Assembly: GCF_014058425.1 (NCBI RefSeq)
Contig: NZ_CP049366.1
Coordinates: 1,054,001-1,118,000, forward strand
Reading direction: 5' to 3'
Length of the DNA: 64,000 bases
Source: Companilactobacillus pabuli
GTDB taxonomy: Bacteria > Bacillota > Bacilli > Lactobacillales > Lactobacillaceae
Part shown: piece after piece, positions 44,694 to 53,150 of the stretch
Numbering within the stretch: position 1 is the first letter of the stretch
Layout: the number at the start of each line of letters is the position of its first letter
Translations under genes and position numbers: made by a program
The notes under the pieces: generated by a model
Told to the model about the DNA's origin: nothing
Databases searched by the model: none
The model's input: only the letters and a program-made list of their open reading frames with translations

Positions 44694-44695
44694 TA

Positions 44696-45670
44696 TTACT
44701 GATCACTCCGTTTAGTAAAGAATATTTGTGACAAACCTATCAAAATTGTAATCAAGACCGAGACCGTCATGAACAAATTGAAGGTGTTGTGACTGATGAT
44801 AACAATCTTCCAATGAACCGCCGTAAATCCAAGAGCATACGGAATCAATGTATAAATCAAATATCTAATCATCAAGCCATTTCGATAATTATTTTTTAAA
44901 TCACCGGTTAAATGAGATCTAGCTAAATCAAATTTCAATGGCACTAAAATGTAGAAGTCGACTGCTACGATCAAGAAGAACAATAAGACAATCCCGACCA
45001 TGTAGAGCTCACCATTATTAGTAGCATCAACATTAGTAAAGTCATCAGTTTGTGGGACATATTTATGGGTCGATTTAACATGTAGAACCTTTTTGATCTT
45101 CGACAAGCTCTCTTTGTTGGATAAAGCATTACCATCGATAACTGTAGTAACTTGATTCAAATGGTACTTAGATTTGGGTTGATTAGGAGATAATGAAATC
45201 AACGTTTGTGAATTTAAAATATTGGCACCATCAAAACCTGTATTACCAATTACTGATATATAGTGATTATCAATTTTGATGTAGGCCTGACTTTGTGGTT
45301 TATAAGCCTCAATTTCAGATGTTTTACCTTGAACTGCAAATGGAATTTGAGAAGTAAAATCTTCTTTCGAGAAATAACGGCCACTCGTCAAAGGAAGTTT
45401 ATTAAATTTATTATGGCCATAAATGTAACCAATATCACTATTACTCTTTTCAAAGAAAATCATTTGATAACTAGAAGTTTTTTCCTTAGACAACTCAGAA
45501 ACAGCTGTTATTAAGTTTTTCTTCGATTTAGTTTTTAAAACTAAGGCATCATCACTCATCCCTAGTCGGTTCATCGTATTGTTGTATTTTATAGAATCGC
45601 TCTTAGAAATAGCAACTCCAGTTAAAAGGATTATCAAAAAGATAACAATACTAGAAATTATTTTTTTCAT
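44696..45670 (-). CDS. orphan membrane protein with FtsX/MacB-like topology, function unknown
   Basis: 324 residues. One N-terminal membrane helix (4-22), a soluble extracytoplasmic domain of about 195 residues with LPLTSGRYFSKEDF and YISVIGNTGFDG typical of MacB periplasmic-core domains, then three helices (about 222-245, 268-291, 296-316). This one-plus-three layout resembles an FtsX-like ABC permease, but the usual ATPase is not next to it and the C-terminal helices are not clearly FtsX in sequence. It lies directly upstream of the methyltransferase gene. No specific function can be given. Confidence 0.65.
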   Translation of the reverse strand: MKKIISSIVIFLIILLTGVAISKSDSIKYNNTMNRLGMSDDALVLKTKSKKNLITAVSELSKEKTSSYQMIFFEKSNSDIGYIYGHNKFNKLPLTSGRYFSKEDFTSQIPFAVQGKTSEIEAYKPQSQAYIKIDNHYISVIGNTGFDGANILNSQTLISLSPNQPKSKYHLNQVTTVIDGNALSNKESLSKIKKVLHVKSTHKYVPQTDDFTNVDATNNGELYMVGIVLLFFLIVAVDFYILVPLKFDLARSHLTGDLKNNYRNGLMIRYLIYTLIPYALGFTAVHWKIVIISHNTFNLFMTVSVLITILIGLSQIFFTKRSDQ

Positions 45671-45729
45671 TTGAAACCACCTAAATAATTAATCTTACTG
45701 GTATCTTATTTTACACTAAAGAACCAAAC

Positions 45730-45757
45730 AAGGTTGGAACAATTTTGCCCCAACCTT
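45730..45757 (-). terminator. hairpin downstream of SAM methyltransferase gene
   Basis: Perfect 8-bp arms AAGGTTGG / CCAACCTT with a 12-nt loop; only a weak T-rich tail on the minus strand. Confidence 0.6.
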
Positions 45758-45765
45758 TTGAATGA

Positions 45766-46527
45766 TTATTTAACTAAGTAAACTTGGTCGTGTACCAAAT
45801 CATATCTGGAATAGTATTTATTCAATTCATCAATCCTTGGATCTTCAACCAATTCAGCATTATCCCAGAATTCTTTACTATTGGTAGCTCCATATTTTTC
45901 TCCAATAACTAGGAAGTTAATATTTAATTCCCGAATTTTTTGTAAAATACGATAGTCGATATCTTCTCGATCAGGGCTCCAAGCTAGAAGGACCGTATCG
46001 ACATTCGTGCCATATTTTTCTAAGGCCGCTAAGGCATCTAATGACTCAACCTCAGTAACTCTTTGGTTACCAGTTTGGTCATGTTTTGCCCAACTCAAAT
46101 CATCGGTACAATACGATTTCACTCCTAAATCACGTAACCCTTTAGAAAGATAACCATTACCGGCCATCAATTCCAAAAAGACTTGATTAGGAAATAATTC
46201 TGGGAATTGTTCTACAAAGTCTTGCGTAATAGTAGCCCAATAACCAAAACGTGTCTGTAAGTACGTTCTAAATTCACCTAAATCATGGTCAAATTCTTCT
46301 AAATGTGCTGACATAGCTTGATATTCAATTTCATCCAATTGAATGTTATTTTCCATATAAGCTTTGATCTCATCTTCAGACAATTGTAACTGCGGAAAAT
46401 GATAACGTGGTAATTTCTTATCTAACAAGGCTTGGCAGATGCGCTCCATAAATTTGATGCGAGCATTAAAAACCATGCCATTTGGTAACTGAGCTGTATC
46501 TTGTCTTAGTCCATCTATATAATTCAT
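45766..46527 (-). CDS. SAM-dependent methyltransferase-like protein
   Basis: 253 residues. Motif I is VFLELMAGNGYLSKGLRDLG followed by an acidic strand end YCTDD and a VDTVLLAWSP motif-IV-like segment, so a Rossmann methyltransferase fold is likely. N-terminal 110 residues are helical (LSEDEIKAYMENNIQLDEIEY) and unassigned. Substrate unknown. GGGGG precedes the ATG. Transcribed alone, divergent from lepB. Confidence 0.7.
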   Translation of the reverse strand: MNYIDGLRQDTAQLPNGMVFNARIKFMERICQALLDKKLPRYHFPQLQLSEDEIKAYMENNIQLDEIEYQAMSAHLEEFDHDLGEFRTYLQTRFGYWATITQDFVEQFPELFPNQVFLELMAGNGYLSKGLRDLGVKSYCTDDLSWAKHDQTGNQRVTEVESLDALAALEKYGTNVDTVLLAWSPDREDIDYRILQKIRELNINFLVIGEKYGATNSKEFWDNAELVEDPRIDELNKYYSRYDLVHDQVYLVK

Positions 46528-46614
46528 TTTTTGCCCCCAGAATAATTTGCGACTTAATTGTGACTATATTACTAAAAAAAGCGGTAAACTTAAAGTAATT
46601 GAGTTGTACTGCCC

Positions 46615-46693
46615 TTACACTTTATTACAAATAAAGTTAAATTTTATTGACGAAAACAAGACAATTATTTCCAATAATTTGGAAAAAGTGTAA
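46615..46693. repeat. spaced inverted repeat upstream of lepB
   Basis: TTACACTTT (46615-46623) and AAAGTGTAA (46685-46693), perfect 9-bp arms 61 bp apart in the divergent region between the methyltransferase gene and lepB. Confidence 0.45.
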
Positions 46694-46724
46694 TATCTTA
46701 AGTAGTACATGTACGAGGTGAAAT

Positions 46725-47390
46725 ATGGCAGAAAATAATAAAAGACGGCAGCCTAAAAAAGACGAAGAGAGCGGTTGGAAATTTTGGTTGCAAACCATTG
46801 CGTTAACAATTGCTATCTATGCTGTCTTCTTCCTAGGTTTTAAGTTTATCCTCTCGAATGATAGGGTTTCTGGTCCCTCCATGCAGCCGACCTTTGAAAA
46901 TGGAGATAAAGTAATTGCTACTAGACATTCAAAACTTTCACGTGGAGATGTGATCGTTTTGAAAGCTCCCGACGAAGCAAATACTTTTTATATTAAGAGA
47001 ATCATTGGTTTACCTGGAGATACAGTCGTTTCTAAGAATAATAAAATTTATATTAATGGTAAACTATATAAAGAGGACTTCCTTGATGCTGGTAAAAAGG
47101 TCAAAGAACCAGATACTAGTCTTTATGCAGGCAAGCCTTATAGTTATACCTATAATTTCACATTAAGTTCCTTGGCTAAGAACTCCCCTGAATGGCAACA
47201 ACGATACAGTAGTTCTTATCTAAACAAAATTAAGAAGACTAATAAAGTTCCAGCGGGCACCTATTTTGTAATGGGAGATCATCGAACTGTTTCTAAGGAT
47301 AGTCGTATTATTGGATTCATCAATAAAAAGAGTGTTATTGGTGAAGTCAAATGGCGTTATTGGCCCCTAACTAGATGGACAGTCTTTTAA
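46725..47390 (+). CDS. lepB: type I signal peptidase
   Basis: 221 residues. Charged cytoplasmic start, one membrane helix (22-43), then the S26 catalytic domain: S52 in GPSMQPT, K91 in FYIKRIIGLPGD, and MGDHRTVSKDSR. Cleaves signal peptides at the outer membrane face; the CAP/SLAP protein in this window would be one substrate. GAGGTG before ATG. Confidence 0.95.
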   Translation: MAENNKRRQPKKDEESGWKFWLQTIALTIAIYAVFFLGFKFILSNDRVSGPSMQPTFENGDKVIATRHSKLSRGDVIVLKAPDEANTFYIKRIIGLPGDTVVSKNNKIYINGKLYKEDFLDAGKKVKEPDTSLYAGKPYSYTYNFTLSSLAKNSPEWQQRYSSSYLNKIKKTNKVPAGTYFVMGDHRTVSKDSRIIGFINKKSVIGEVKWRYWPLTRWTVF

Positions 47391-47421
47391 ATCAAAATTA
47401 TATATTATTGGAGGTATTTTT

Positions 47422-47607
47422 ATGGATAAACCAAACATTTCCGAAATGATTATTCAGTACGAAAAAGATAAAGATATGACTGATACACAATTTGCTTTTG
47501 AAAGTCATCTATCGGTTGAACGTGTTCACAACTTAAAATCAGGTGAGTATGAACCCACTGCAGATGAACTTAAAACTGTTAAAGAATACATCAAATTACA
47601 CCAATAA
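47422..47607 (+). CDS. small HTH-like protein (LBP_cg2779-like)
   Basis: 61 residues, cytoplasmic, helical. TDTQFAFESHLSVERVHNLKSGEYEPTADELK looks like an XRE-type helix-turn-helix (described in parts: DTQFAFESHLS then VERVHNLKSGE). Homologous short proteins of unknown function are common in lactobacilli. GGAGG 8 nt upstream; 31 nt after lepB, so perhaps cotranscribed with it. Confidence 0.7.
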   Translation: MDKPNISEMIIQYEKDKDMTDTQFAFESHLSVERVHNLKSGEYEPTADELKTVKEYIKLHQ

Positions 47608-47630
47608 GCGGTGTTGATAGTTTATTATTT

Positions 47631-47668
47631 TGAGCGATTATCGTATGATGGTCGCTTTTTTGTTTTTG
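47631..47668 (+). terminator. terminator after the small HTH-like gene
   Basis: AGCGA (47633-47637) / TCGCT (47652-47656) with inner TAT/ATG pairing, followed by TTTTTGTTTTT. Confidence 0.7.
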
Positions 47669-47680
47669 ATTTTTTGATAT

Positions 47681-47703
47681 ATGTTTTCGTAAAACATTTA
47701 TTG
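47681..47703. repeat. 23-bp palindromic repeat, copy 1
   Basis: Contains ATGTTTTCGTAAAACAT (7-bp arms, CGT spacer) and then TTATTG. Identical to 53030-53052. Confidence 0.8.
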
Positions 47704-47717
47704 ATACTAACTAATTA

Positions 47718-47747
47718 CAAAAAAAGCCAATATTTTACTATTGGTTT
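47718..47747 (-). terminator. terminator of DUF2075 ATPase gene
   Basis: CCAATA / TATTGG arms with minus-strand CTTTTTTT; overlaps the last codons of the gene. Confidence 0.75.
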
Positions 47748-48919
47748 TTCAAAGTCTTAAAAATTTCAGCATCATGAAAATAAACAAAACAGCCTTTTAT
47801 TCCTCGTTTTAACAAAATGTTGATAGAATTAAGTATCAATTCTCGTTTGATTTGATCAATATTTTCCAAATCATAATCGTGTCGATTTTTAAAGGCCTCA
47901 CGATCCTCGTATTTTTTCGCATCTATTTTAACTTTATTATTCCCAGCATAAGTCACTGTTGGTCCAATAATAACGGCCACATACTGTAAATCAAAGCCTT
48001 GTACGGTATACATTGAACCAATCTCATTAATTGTTTCTGGTTTTTGAGCCCAAGTTGTTTGATCATAGTTATATTGATCCCAAGGTAAGTGAAACTCCCC
48101 TTCGTTGACAAAATGCTTTTTACCATCCAAAGTCGATGGATAGTCCGCTGTAGCAACGATTCGACACTCTCCCAGTTCATCATTTTTCTTTTTTAATTCT
48201 TGATACATCTTTTGGGCATCATCATAAACTCGAAAATCATACTCAGTATCCATGGTCAAATATTCATTACTATCTTTCAAAGGCAATAACCTATTATTGA
48301 TTGTTAAATTGTCGATCCAATTAACGACTTTTTTGGGTGCTTGCATTCGCATTTGTGTTTTCAAAGTAGCACGCCCAAATTGTACCTTTTGTTCAGATAC
48401 AATTCTATCTAGCAATGACTGTGACCAATAACTTTTTAATTTCAAAACTTGTCGTTGATCGTAAACTAAAATTACGATTTTACTTAATTTAATGATTTCT
48501 TCTAATTGATTTTTTTGACGAAAATTATTGTAGTTATCACTTTCACTCAATAACAAATGTGCTTCGTCAATTACGACTATATCAGCTGTTTGCTGCTTTT
48601 TATGCATTGTATTGATAAAACTAGTTGGTCGCAAAAAACGATTCTTTCGCAATACTTTAAATTGACCAGCATTTGCTTGATAAACTTTCAACAATTCAGG
48701 ATGATTTACCAAAAAGTAATTATTAGTTTGATGTCTCTTTTCAATTTCTAAAAATAATTTCGTTAAAATAACACTTTTACCAGTACCAGCATCACCATTT
48801 AACTGAAACACACCTTTTTTACCGCATTGTAAGTTATTTTGACTGAATTCCATGATTTGATTGAAAACAGCTTGTTGTTCTTGAGTTAATTCTTTATTGG
48901 GAAAAACAGATTCTAACAT
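47738..48919 (-). CDS. DUF2075 superfamily 1 helicase-like ATPase
   Basis: 393 residues. Walker A LNGDAGTGKSVILTKL, Walker B VVIDEAHLLL, motif III-like ILVYDQRQVLK, LKTQMRM, and motif V/VI-like GSMYTVQGFDLQYVAVIIGP. This is the DUF2075 domain, here as a stand-alone protein; in other proteins it is fused to nuclease domains. Nucleic acid unwinding or remodelling is inferred only from the helicase motifs. GGAAGGTG before ATG; single gene with terminator. Confidence 0.8.
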   Translation of the reverse strand: MLESVFPNKELTQEQQAVFNQIMEFSQNNLQCGKKGVFQLNGDAGTGKSVILTKLFLEIEKRHQTNNYFLVNHPELLKVYQANAGQFKVLRKNRFLRPTSFINTMHKKQQTADIVVIDEAHLLLSESDNYNNFRQKNQLEEIIKLSKIVILVYDQRQVLKLKSYWSQSLLDRIVSEQKVQFGRATLKTQMRMQAPKKVVNWIDNLTINNRLLPLKDSNEYLTMDTEYDFRVYDDAQKMYQELKKKNDELGECRIVATADYPSTLDGKKHFVNEGEFHLPWDQYNYDQTTWAQKPETINEIGSMYTVQGFDLQYVAVIIGPTVTYAGNNKVKIDAKKYEDREAFKNRHDYDLENIDQIKRELILNSINILLKRGIKGCFVYFHDAEIFKTLKNQ

Positions 48920-49043
48920 GATTCACCTTCCATTAGTGACCAATTTATTTTGAACTAGTCAAAAAAATACGTCAAGGTTACATAAGATAAATTAAAATAA
49001 GTTGTATACAATTTACCATCATTTATCTCAAGTAAATCAAAAT

Positions 49044-49091
49044 AGCATCAATTCAGATATAGTCGATTAACTATTTGTCTGAATTGATGCT
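49044..49091 (-). terminator. long hairpin after tautomerase gene
   Basis: Perfect 14-bp arms AGCATCAATTCAGA / TCTGAATTGATGCT with additional inner ATAGT/ACTAT pairing; T-rich on the minus strand after the stem. Confidence 0.75.
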
Positions 49092-49144
49092 TATTTGTTT
49101 GGTCATAAAGATATAGAATCACTGTCTAATCCGGAATAGCAAAT

Positions 49145-49333
49145 TTATTTTTCGTCGCTCTTCAAAACGCCACCAACTGCGTAATGTTCTTTTTCCATTT
49201 CATTCAAAACGACATGAACGTGTTCTGCAGGAGCACCTGTGTTCTTAACAATAGCAGCTGTAACATCTTTGACCATTCCTCTCAATTGTTCTTCTGAACG
49301 GCCTGCAATCAAATCAATATGTACTAATGGCAT
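49145..49333 (-). CDS. 4-oxalocrotonate tautomerase family protein
   Basis: 62 residues. After Met removal the N-terminal Pro (MPLVHIDLIAGRSEEQ) is the catalytic base of this family; Arg residues RSEEQLR and the VHVVLNEMEKEHYAVGG end also fit. Hexameric keto-enol tautomerase; physiological substrate unknown in lactobacilli. GGGAG upstream. Confidence 0.88.
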   Translation of the reverse strand: MPLVHIDLIAGRSEEQLRGMVKDVTAAIVKNTGAPAEHVHVVLNEMEKEHYAVGGVLKSDEK

Positions 49334-49407
49334 AGTTATTTCTCCCTTATTAAAAAGTAGTTAAATTATCTCACAATCAAAAACATTTGAAAATACTGAT
49401 TATTAGA

Positions 49408-51183
49408 TTAATCGAATTGGCTATTATACATTCGAGCATAAAATCCATGTTTAGCTAATAATTCTTGATGCGTACCCTTTTCAATTATTTGTCCATGATC
49501 AATTACTAGAATTTTATCCGCATTTTTAATCGTTGACAGACGATGAGCAATCACAAAACTAGTTTTATCTTTCATCAAGTCAGTCATAGCTCTTTGAACA
49601 TCTACTTCGGTTTGACTATCAATCGAGGCAGTCGCTTCATCTAAAACTAAGACTGGAGACTTGGCAATAAAGGCCCTAGCAATACTCAAAAGTTGTCGTT
49701 GACCTTGTGATAATTGACTAGCATTTTCACTCAAAATCGTTTCATATCCATTAGGCAATTGTTCAATAAATTTGTCAGCATTAGCAGCCTTGGCCGCACT
49801 TATAACTTCTTCATCACTAGCATTGGGCCTACCCAAACGGATATTTTCACGAATACTTAAATTGAATAGAAATGATTCTTGTTGAACGACTGTTACTAAA
49901 TGGCGCAAATCATGTCGTTTAATTTTAATCACATCATGCCCGTCCAAAAGAACTCGTCCCTTTTGTAAGGGATAGAGATTAGTCAATAAGTTCATAATAG
50001 TAGTTTTCCCGGCTCCGGTTGGACCAACTAAGGCAATCACTTCTCCGGGATCAGCAACTATATTAATATTTTTTAAAATCATTTTTTTATCATAAGCAAA
50101 ATATACATTTTCAAATTCTACGTGTCCCATAGCACTAGGTAAATCTATAAAATCTTGACTGTCTTTTTCTGGTTCTTCATCAATTAACTGGAAAACACGT
50201 TGAGCACTTGCCAAAGAAAGCTGTAACGTATTGATCAAGTTTAAAACATTATTTATGGGACCAGTAAAATTACGCAAATAAATCAGGAAGGTAAAGATAA
50301 TTCCTACGGTAATATTACCAAAACCGCCAATAATCAAAATGGCGCCGACAGCTGTAATCAATAAATAGGCAATATTATTAGTCATATTGTTAAATGGACC
50401 AATAATTGAAGACAATGCTTGAGCTTTGAATGCCGCCTTAGTGTACTGGGAATTTACTCGATTAAATTCATTCAAAGTAATATTCGTGTGATTAAATAAT
50501 TGAACTATTTGCTTACCCGAAATGGTTTCTTCAATTTGAGTGTTTAACTTACCTAATGAATCTTGTTGAGTCAAAAAGGCTTTTTGAGTTAATTTAGCAA
50601 TACCTTTGGAAAACAAATACGTCGCAACTGTACTGAGAATAGCAATCAACGTAAGTACCGGTGACAAAATCAACATTGCTAATCCCATTCCAATTACACT
50701 GATCACACCCGTGAATAATTGGATAAAACTTTGCATCAGAGCTGTATTGATATTATCGACATCATTAGTCAAACGACTCATAATATCTCCATTGTCATGA
50801 GTATCAAAATATTTCATTGGTAGACGTTGTAAGTTGCCAAAAACATCCTGTCTAATTTGATTACTCGTTGCTTGAGCAACTTTGATAATGATTGAATTTT
50901 GAAAATACGTAAAAATACTAGATATAAAATAAATAATCGCTAAGAAAATACATACTGCAATCAATGCTCGCAAGCGATTTTTATCAATATATTGATCAAC
51001 AATAATCCCATTCATGCGATTACCGATGATGGTAACTGCTGTTGTTACTACTGTTAAACCAAATACTAGTAATAATTTCCAACGATAATTTGACAAGTAA
51101 TTCCACATTCTTCTAACAGTTTTTTGCCAATTATCTAAATTAACTTTTTGTGGGTGAATATTTCTCGGAGCCCTTTTATGCAT
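49408..51183 (-). CDS. ABC multidrug exporter half-transporter, catalytic partner (EfrB/LmrD type)
   Basis: About 591 residues. Six-helix exporter domain (about 35-320) and C-terminal ATPase: Walker A GPTGAGKTT, signature LSQGQRQLL, Walker B VLVLDEATASID with catalytic Glu, and H-loop IAHRLST. These are complete, so this subunit carries the competent ATP-site residues. Start uncertain: ATG 51183 is the family-like choice, while TTG 51189 sits better to GGGAG and ATG 51198 abuts it. Overlaps the upstream half-transporter gene, so translation is coupled. Confidence 0.9.
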   Translation of the reverse strand: MHKRAPRNIHPQKVNLDNWQKTVRRMWNYLSNYRWKLLLVFGLTVVTTAVTIIGNRMNGIIVDQYIDKNRLRALIAVCIFLAIIYFISSIFTYFQNSIIIKVAQATSNQIRQDVFGNLQRLPMKYFDTHDNGDIMSRLTNDVDNINTALMQSFIQLFTGVISVIGMGLAMLILSPVLTLIAILSTVATYLFSKGIAKLTQKAFLTQQDSLGKLNTQIEETISGKQIVQLFNHTNITLNEFNRVNSQYTKAAFKAQALSSIIGPFNNMTNNIAYLLITAVGAILIIGGFGNITVGIIFTFLIYLRNFTGPINNVLNLINTLQLSLASAQRVFQLIDEEPEKDSQDFIDLPSAMGHVEFENVYFAYDKKMILKNINIVADPGEVIALVGPTGAGKTTIMNLLTNLYPLQKGRVLLDGHDVIKIKRHDLRHLVTVVQQESFLFNLSIRENIRLGRPNASDEEVISAAKAANADKFIEQLPNGYETILSENASQLSQGQRQLLSIARAFIAKSPVLVLDEATASIDSQTEVDVQRAMTDLMKDKTSFVIAHRLSTIKNADKILVIDHGQIIEKGTHQELLAKHGFYARMYNSQFD

Positions 51184-52792
51184 GTCCAAAATCAACATCT
51201 CCCATCTGTGTCTGAACCAATTGACGATAAAATTGAGATTGTTGTAGCAATTGTTGATGCGTTCCCAAAGCTGTTATTTGTCCATCTTGTAGAACTAAGA
51301 TTTTGTCACAGTCCATAATATTAGTTACTCGCTGAGAAATAATCAACGTTGTTTTATTTTGCCGTAATTTCTCTAATCTTTGCTTGATCATAGCGTTAGT
51401 TGTTTGATCGACTGCACTTGTAGCATCATCCAATACTAAAACATCAGACTGCATCACCAAAGCACGAGCAATATTTAGTCTTTGACGTTGACCACCTGAG
51501 AAATTCTTTCCAGCTTGTTCAACTGGAGTTTGATATTTATCAGGCAATTGTCCGATAAATTCACTGCTCATTGATGCTTGACTAGCCTGTTTTAAGGCAA
51601 TTTCAGAGGCACTAGGCTGACCATAAGTTAAATTACCTAAAATATTCCCTGAAAACAGAAAAGAGTCTTGGAGAGCTACGGCAACTTTTCGGTGCAAATC
51701 TTCTAATGACATTTTCTTAATATCTACGCCACCAATTTTAATTTGACCTTGATAGTCATCGTATTTTCGAGTCAAAAGATTAATCAATGAACTCTTTCCG
51801 GACCCTGTTTCTCCAACGATTCCTAACCATTGCCCGTCCTCTACTTTAAAATTAATTTCATTTAAAATTGGTTTACTGTTATTAAAACCAAAATTCACAT
51901 TTTTAAATTCAATATCACTTTTCAAAGGCATTTTTTCTTCTTGCGTAACAACTCGTTCATTATTTTCTAGGTTCAAAATCTCTTGAACTCTACTCGAACT
52001 AGTGATAGCTCGTGAAAAAGCTGTAATGATATTAACAGTTTGAATCATAGCGGTTGTAATTTGAATCATATAGTTTACAAAAGCAATAATCTGACCATCA
52101 CTGATCGTATTGCTGATTGCTAAACTACCACCGTAACCAATAGCAATAATAACGCCAATATTTAGCATCAATTGAATTACTGGTGACAATATAACCGTAG
52201 CTAACGAGGCTACCTGACTATTTTGTTGCAATTTTTTATTTTGTTCAGTAAATCGTTGCAACTGATGATTTTCTAAAACATATGCTTTAATCGTCTTAGC
52301 ACCTTGGAGATTTTCTCGCATCACACGATTGACAGCATCAACTGATTGCTGCATTCGTGTATATTTGGGAATACTTCTGCGAACAACAATTATTAAGAAG
52401 ATAATCAAAAAAGGCATTATTATTCCTAGTATCGGTACCAAATCGGGACAGATGATGATTGACATAACAATTCCGCCAAACAGTAACATCGGCGAACGTA
52501 CCAAGCCCCTCGTTACCATCATGACCAGATTTTGCATTTGCGTAACATCGTTAGTAATTCTAGTTATTAACGTAGCTGGTGATAAACTTTTTGGTTGCCG
52601 ATCATTTAAAGCTACATCTAAAAGATGGCTTCTTAATGACTCTCCCATTTTTAAAGAAGCAAAACTTCCTAAAGTACCACAACTACCGCCAAAAACTAAT
52701 CCTAAAATTGCAAACATAACCATTAATAAGGCGTTATGGATTACATATCCTAAATCGCCTTTAGCTAAACCCTGATCAATAATTTTAGACAT
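51176..52792 (-). CDS. ABC multidrug exporter half-transporter, degenerate-site partner, N-terminally cut by frameshift (EfrA/LmrC type)
   Basis: 538 residues from ATG 52792. Exporter helices from the second onward, then an ATPase with GETGSGKSS, FSGGQRQRLNIARAL, Walker B LVLDDATSAVD (Asp instead of catalytic Glu) and SQRVTN in place of the H-loop His. These substitutions mark the degenerate NBD of heterodimeric exporters such as EfrAB, LmrCD and BmrCD. The protein starts at MSKIIDQGLAKGD, the end of TM1 in homologues. The missing TM1 is encoded just upstream in another frame (52792-52908). Either the gene is inactivated, the truncated product is used, or ribosomes shift or reinitiate at TTGATG. 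Confidence 0.85.
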   Translation of the reverse strand: MSKIIDQGLAKGDLGYVIHNALLMVMFAILGLVFGGSCGTLGSFASLKMGESLRSHLLDVALNDRQPKSLSPATLITRITNDVTQMQNLVMMVTRGLVRSPMLLFGGIVMSIIICPDLVPILGIIMPFLIIFLIIVVRRSIPKYTRMQQSVDAVNRVMRENLQGAKTIKAYVLENHQLQRFTEQNKKLQQNSQVASLATVILSPVIQLMLNIGVIIAIGYGGSLAISNTISDGQIIAFVNYMIQITTAMIQTVNIITAFSRAITSSSRVQEILNLENNERVVTQEEKMPLKSDIEFKNVNFGFNNSKPILNEINFKVEDGQWLGIVGETGSGKSSLINLLTRKYDDYQGQIKIGGVDIKKMSLEDLHRKVAVALQDSFLFSGNILGNLTYGQPSASEIALKQASQASMSSEFIGQLPDKYQTPVEQAGKNFSGGQRQRLNIARALVMQSDVLVLDDATSAVDQTTNAMIKQRLEKLRQNKTTLIISQRVTNIMDCDKILVLQDGQITALGTHQQLLQQSQFYRQLVQTQMGDVDFGHA

Positions 52793-52908
52793 CAAGGTCG
52801 GTGTAAATCACAAAAAACTTCTCCTAACATGATCAAGGGGGCCAAAAAGAAACTCAATCTTGCCTTACCTTGAGTATGTTGCATTACAATTCGAAACAAA
52901 TATTTCAC
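52792..52908 (-). pseudogene. out-of-frame 5' part (TM1) of the EfrA/LmrC-like gene
   Basis: GTG 52908 opens a 38-codon frame ending in TGA at 52794-52792: KYLFRIVMQHTQGKARL then SFFLAPLIMLGEVFCDL. It supplies the expected N-terminus and first membrane helix. The next homologous residues, PTLMSKIIDQG, are in the -1 frame after bases CA, consistent with loss of 1 or 4 nt. TTG 52899 is an alternative start with GGGAA at 9 nt. Confidence 0.8.
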
Positions 52909-52913
52909 TTCCC

Positions 52914-52972
52914 ATAAAAAAAGCGTCACGAACCCCTCTGACCTAGTAAGGACTAAGGAATCCGTGACGCTA
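52914..52972 (-). promoter_or_regulatory. intrinsic terminator immediately upstream of the ABC exporter genes (candidate attenuator)
   Basis: Perfect 9-bp arms AGCGTCACG / CGTGACGCT (52963-52971 and 52922-52930) with an inner CCTTAGT/ACTAGG hairpin, then seven T ending at the exporter start region. A separate terminator for pepT lies further upstream (53070-53128), so this one belongs to the exporter leader. Confidence 0.7.
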
Positions 52973-53008
52973 TAAAAATGTCTGCTTTAATCTTATTACA
53001 GTCTGCAT
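52970..53008 (-). other. possible 12-residue leader peptide ORF
   Basis: ATG 53008 encodes MQTVIRLKQTFL and stops at TAG 52972-52970, a stop that overlaps the upstream arm of the terminator stem. No Shine-Dalgarno is visible, so translation is uncertain. Confidence 0.3.
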
Positions 53009-53029
53009 TTGTAATCAAGAATTGAGTTT

Positions 53030-53052
53030 ATGTTTTCGTAAAACATTTATTG
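53030..53052. repeat. 23-bp palindromic repeat, copy 2
   Basis: Same 23 bases as 47681-47703, same orientation. Lies between the pepT terminator and the exporter leader. Confidence 0.8.
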
Positions 53053-53069
53053 TCATCGATTTTGAATAC

Positions 53070-53128
53070 AAAAAAATAGCATCTATTCAGAGTCCCCGTT
53101 TCGGAAAACATCTGCACAGATGCTATTA
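53070..53128 (-). terminator. pepT terminator
   Basis: AATAGCATC (53075-53083) / GATGCTATT (53119-53127), 35-nt loop, T-run on the minus strand. Confidence 0.75.
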
Positions 53129-53150
53129 TTTACTTTTTTATTAAATAAGG

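Noticed and set aside
49044-53128. The AGCATC-ended hairpins at 49044-49091 and 53075-53127 as one mobile repeat family
   Set aside because: Similarity is limited to about six bases of the stem; both are explained as terminators of the upstream genes.
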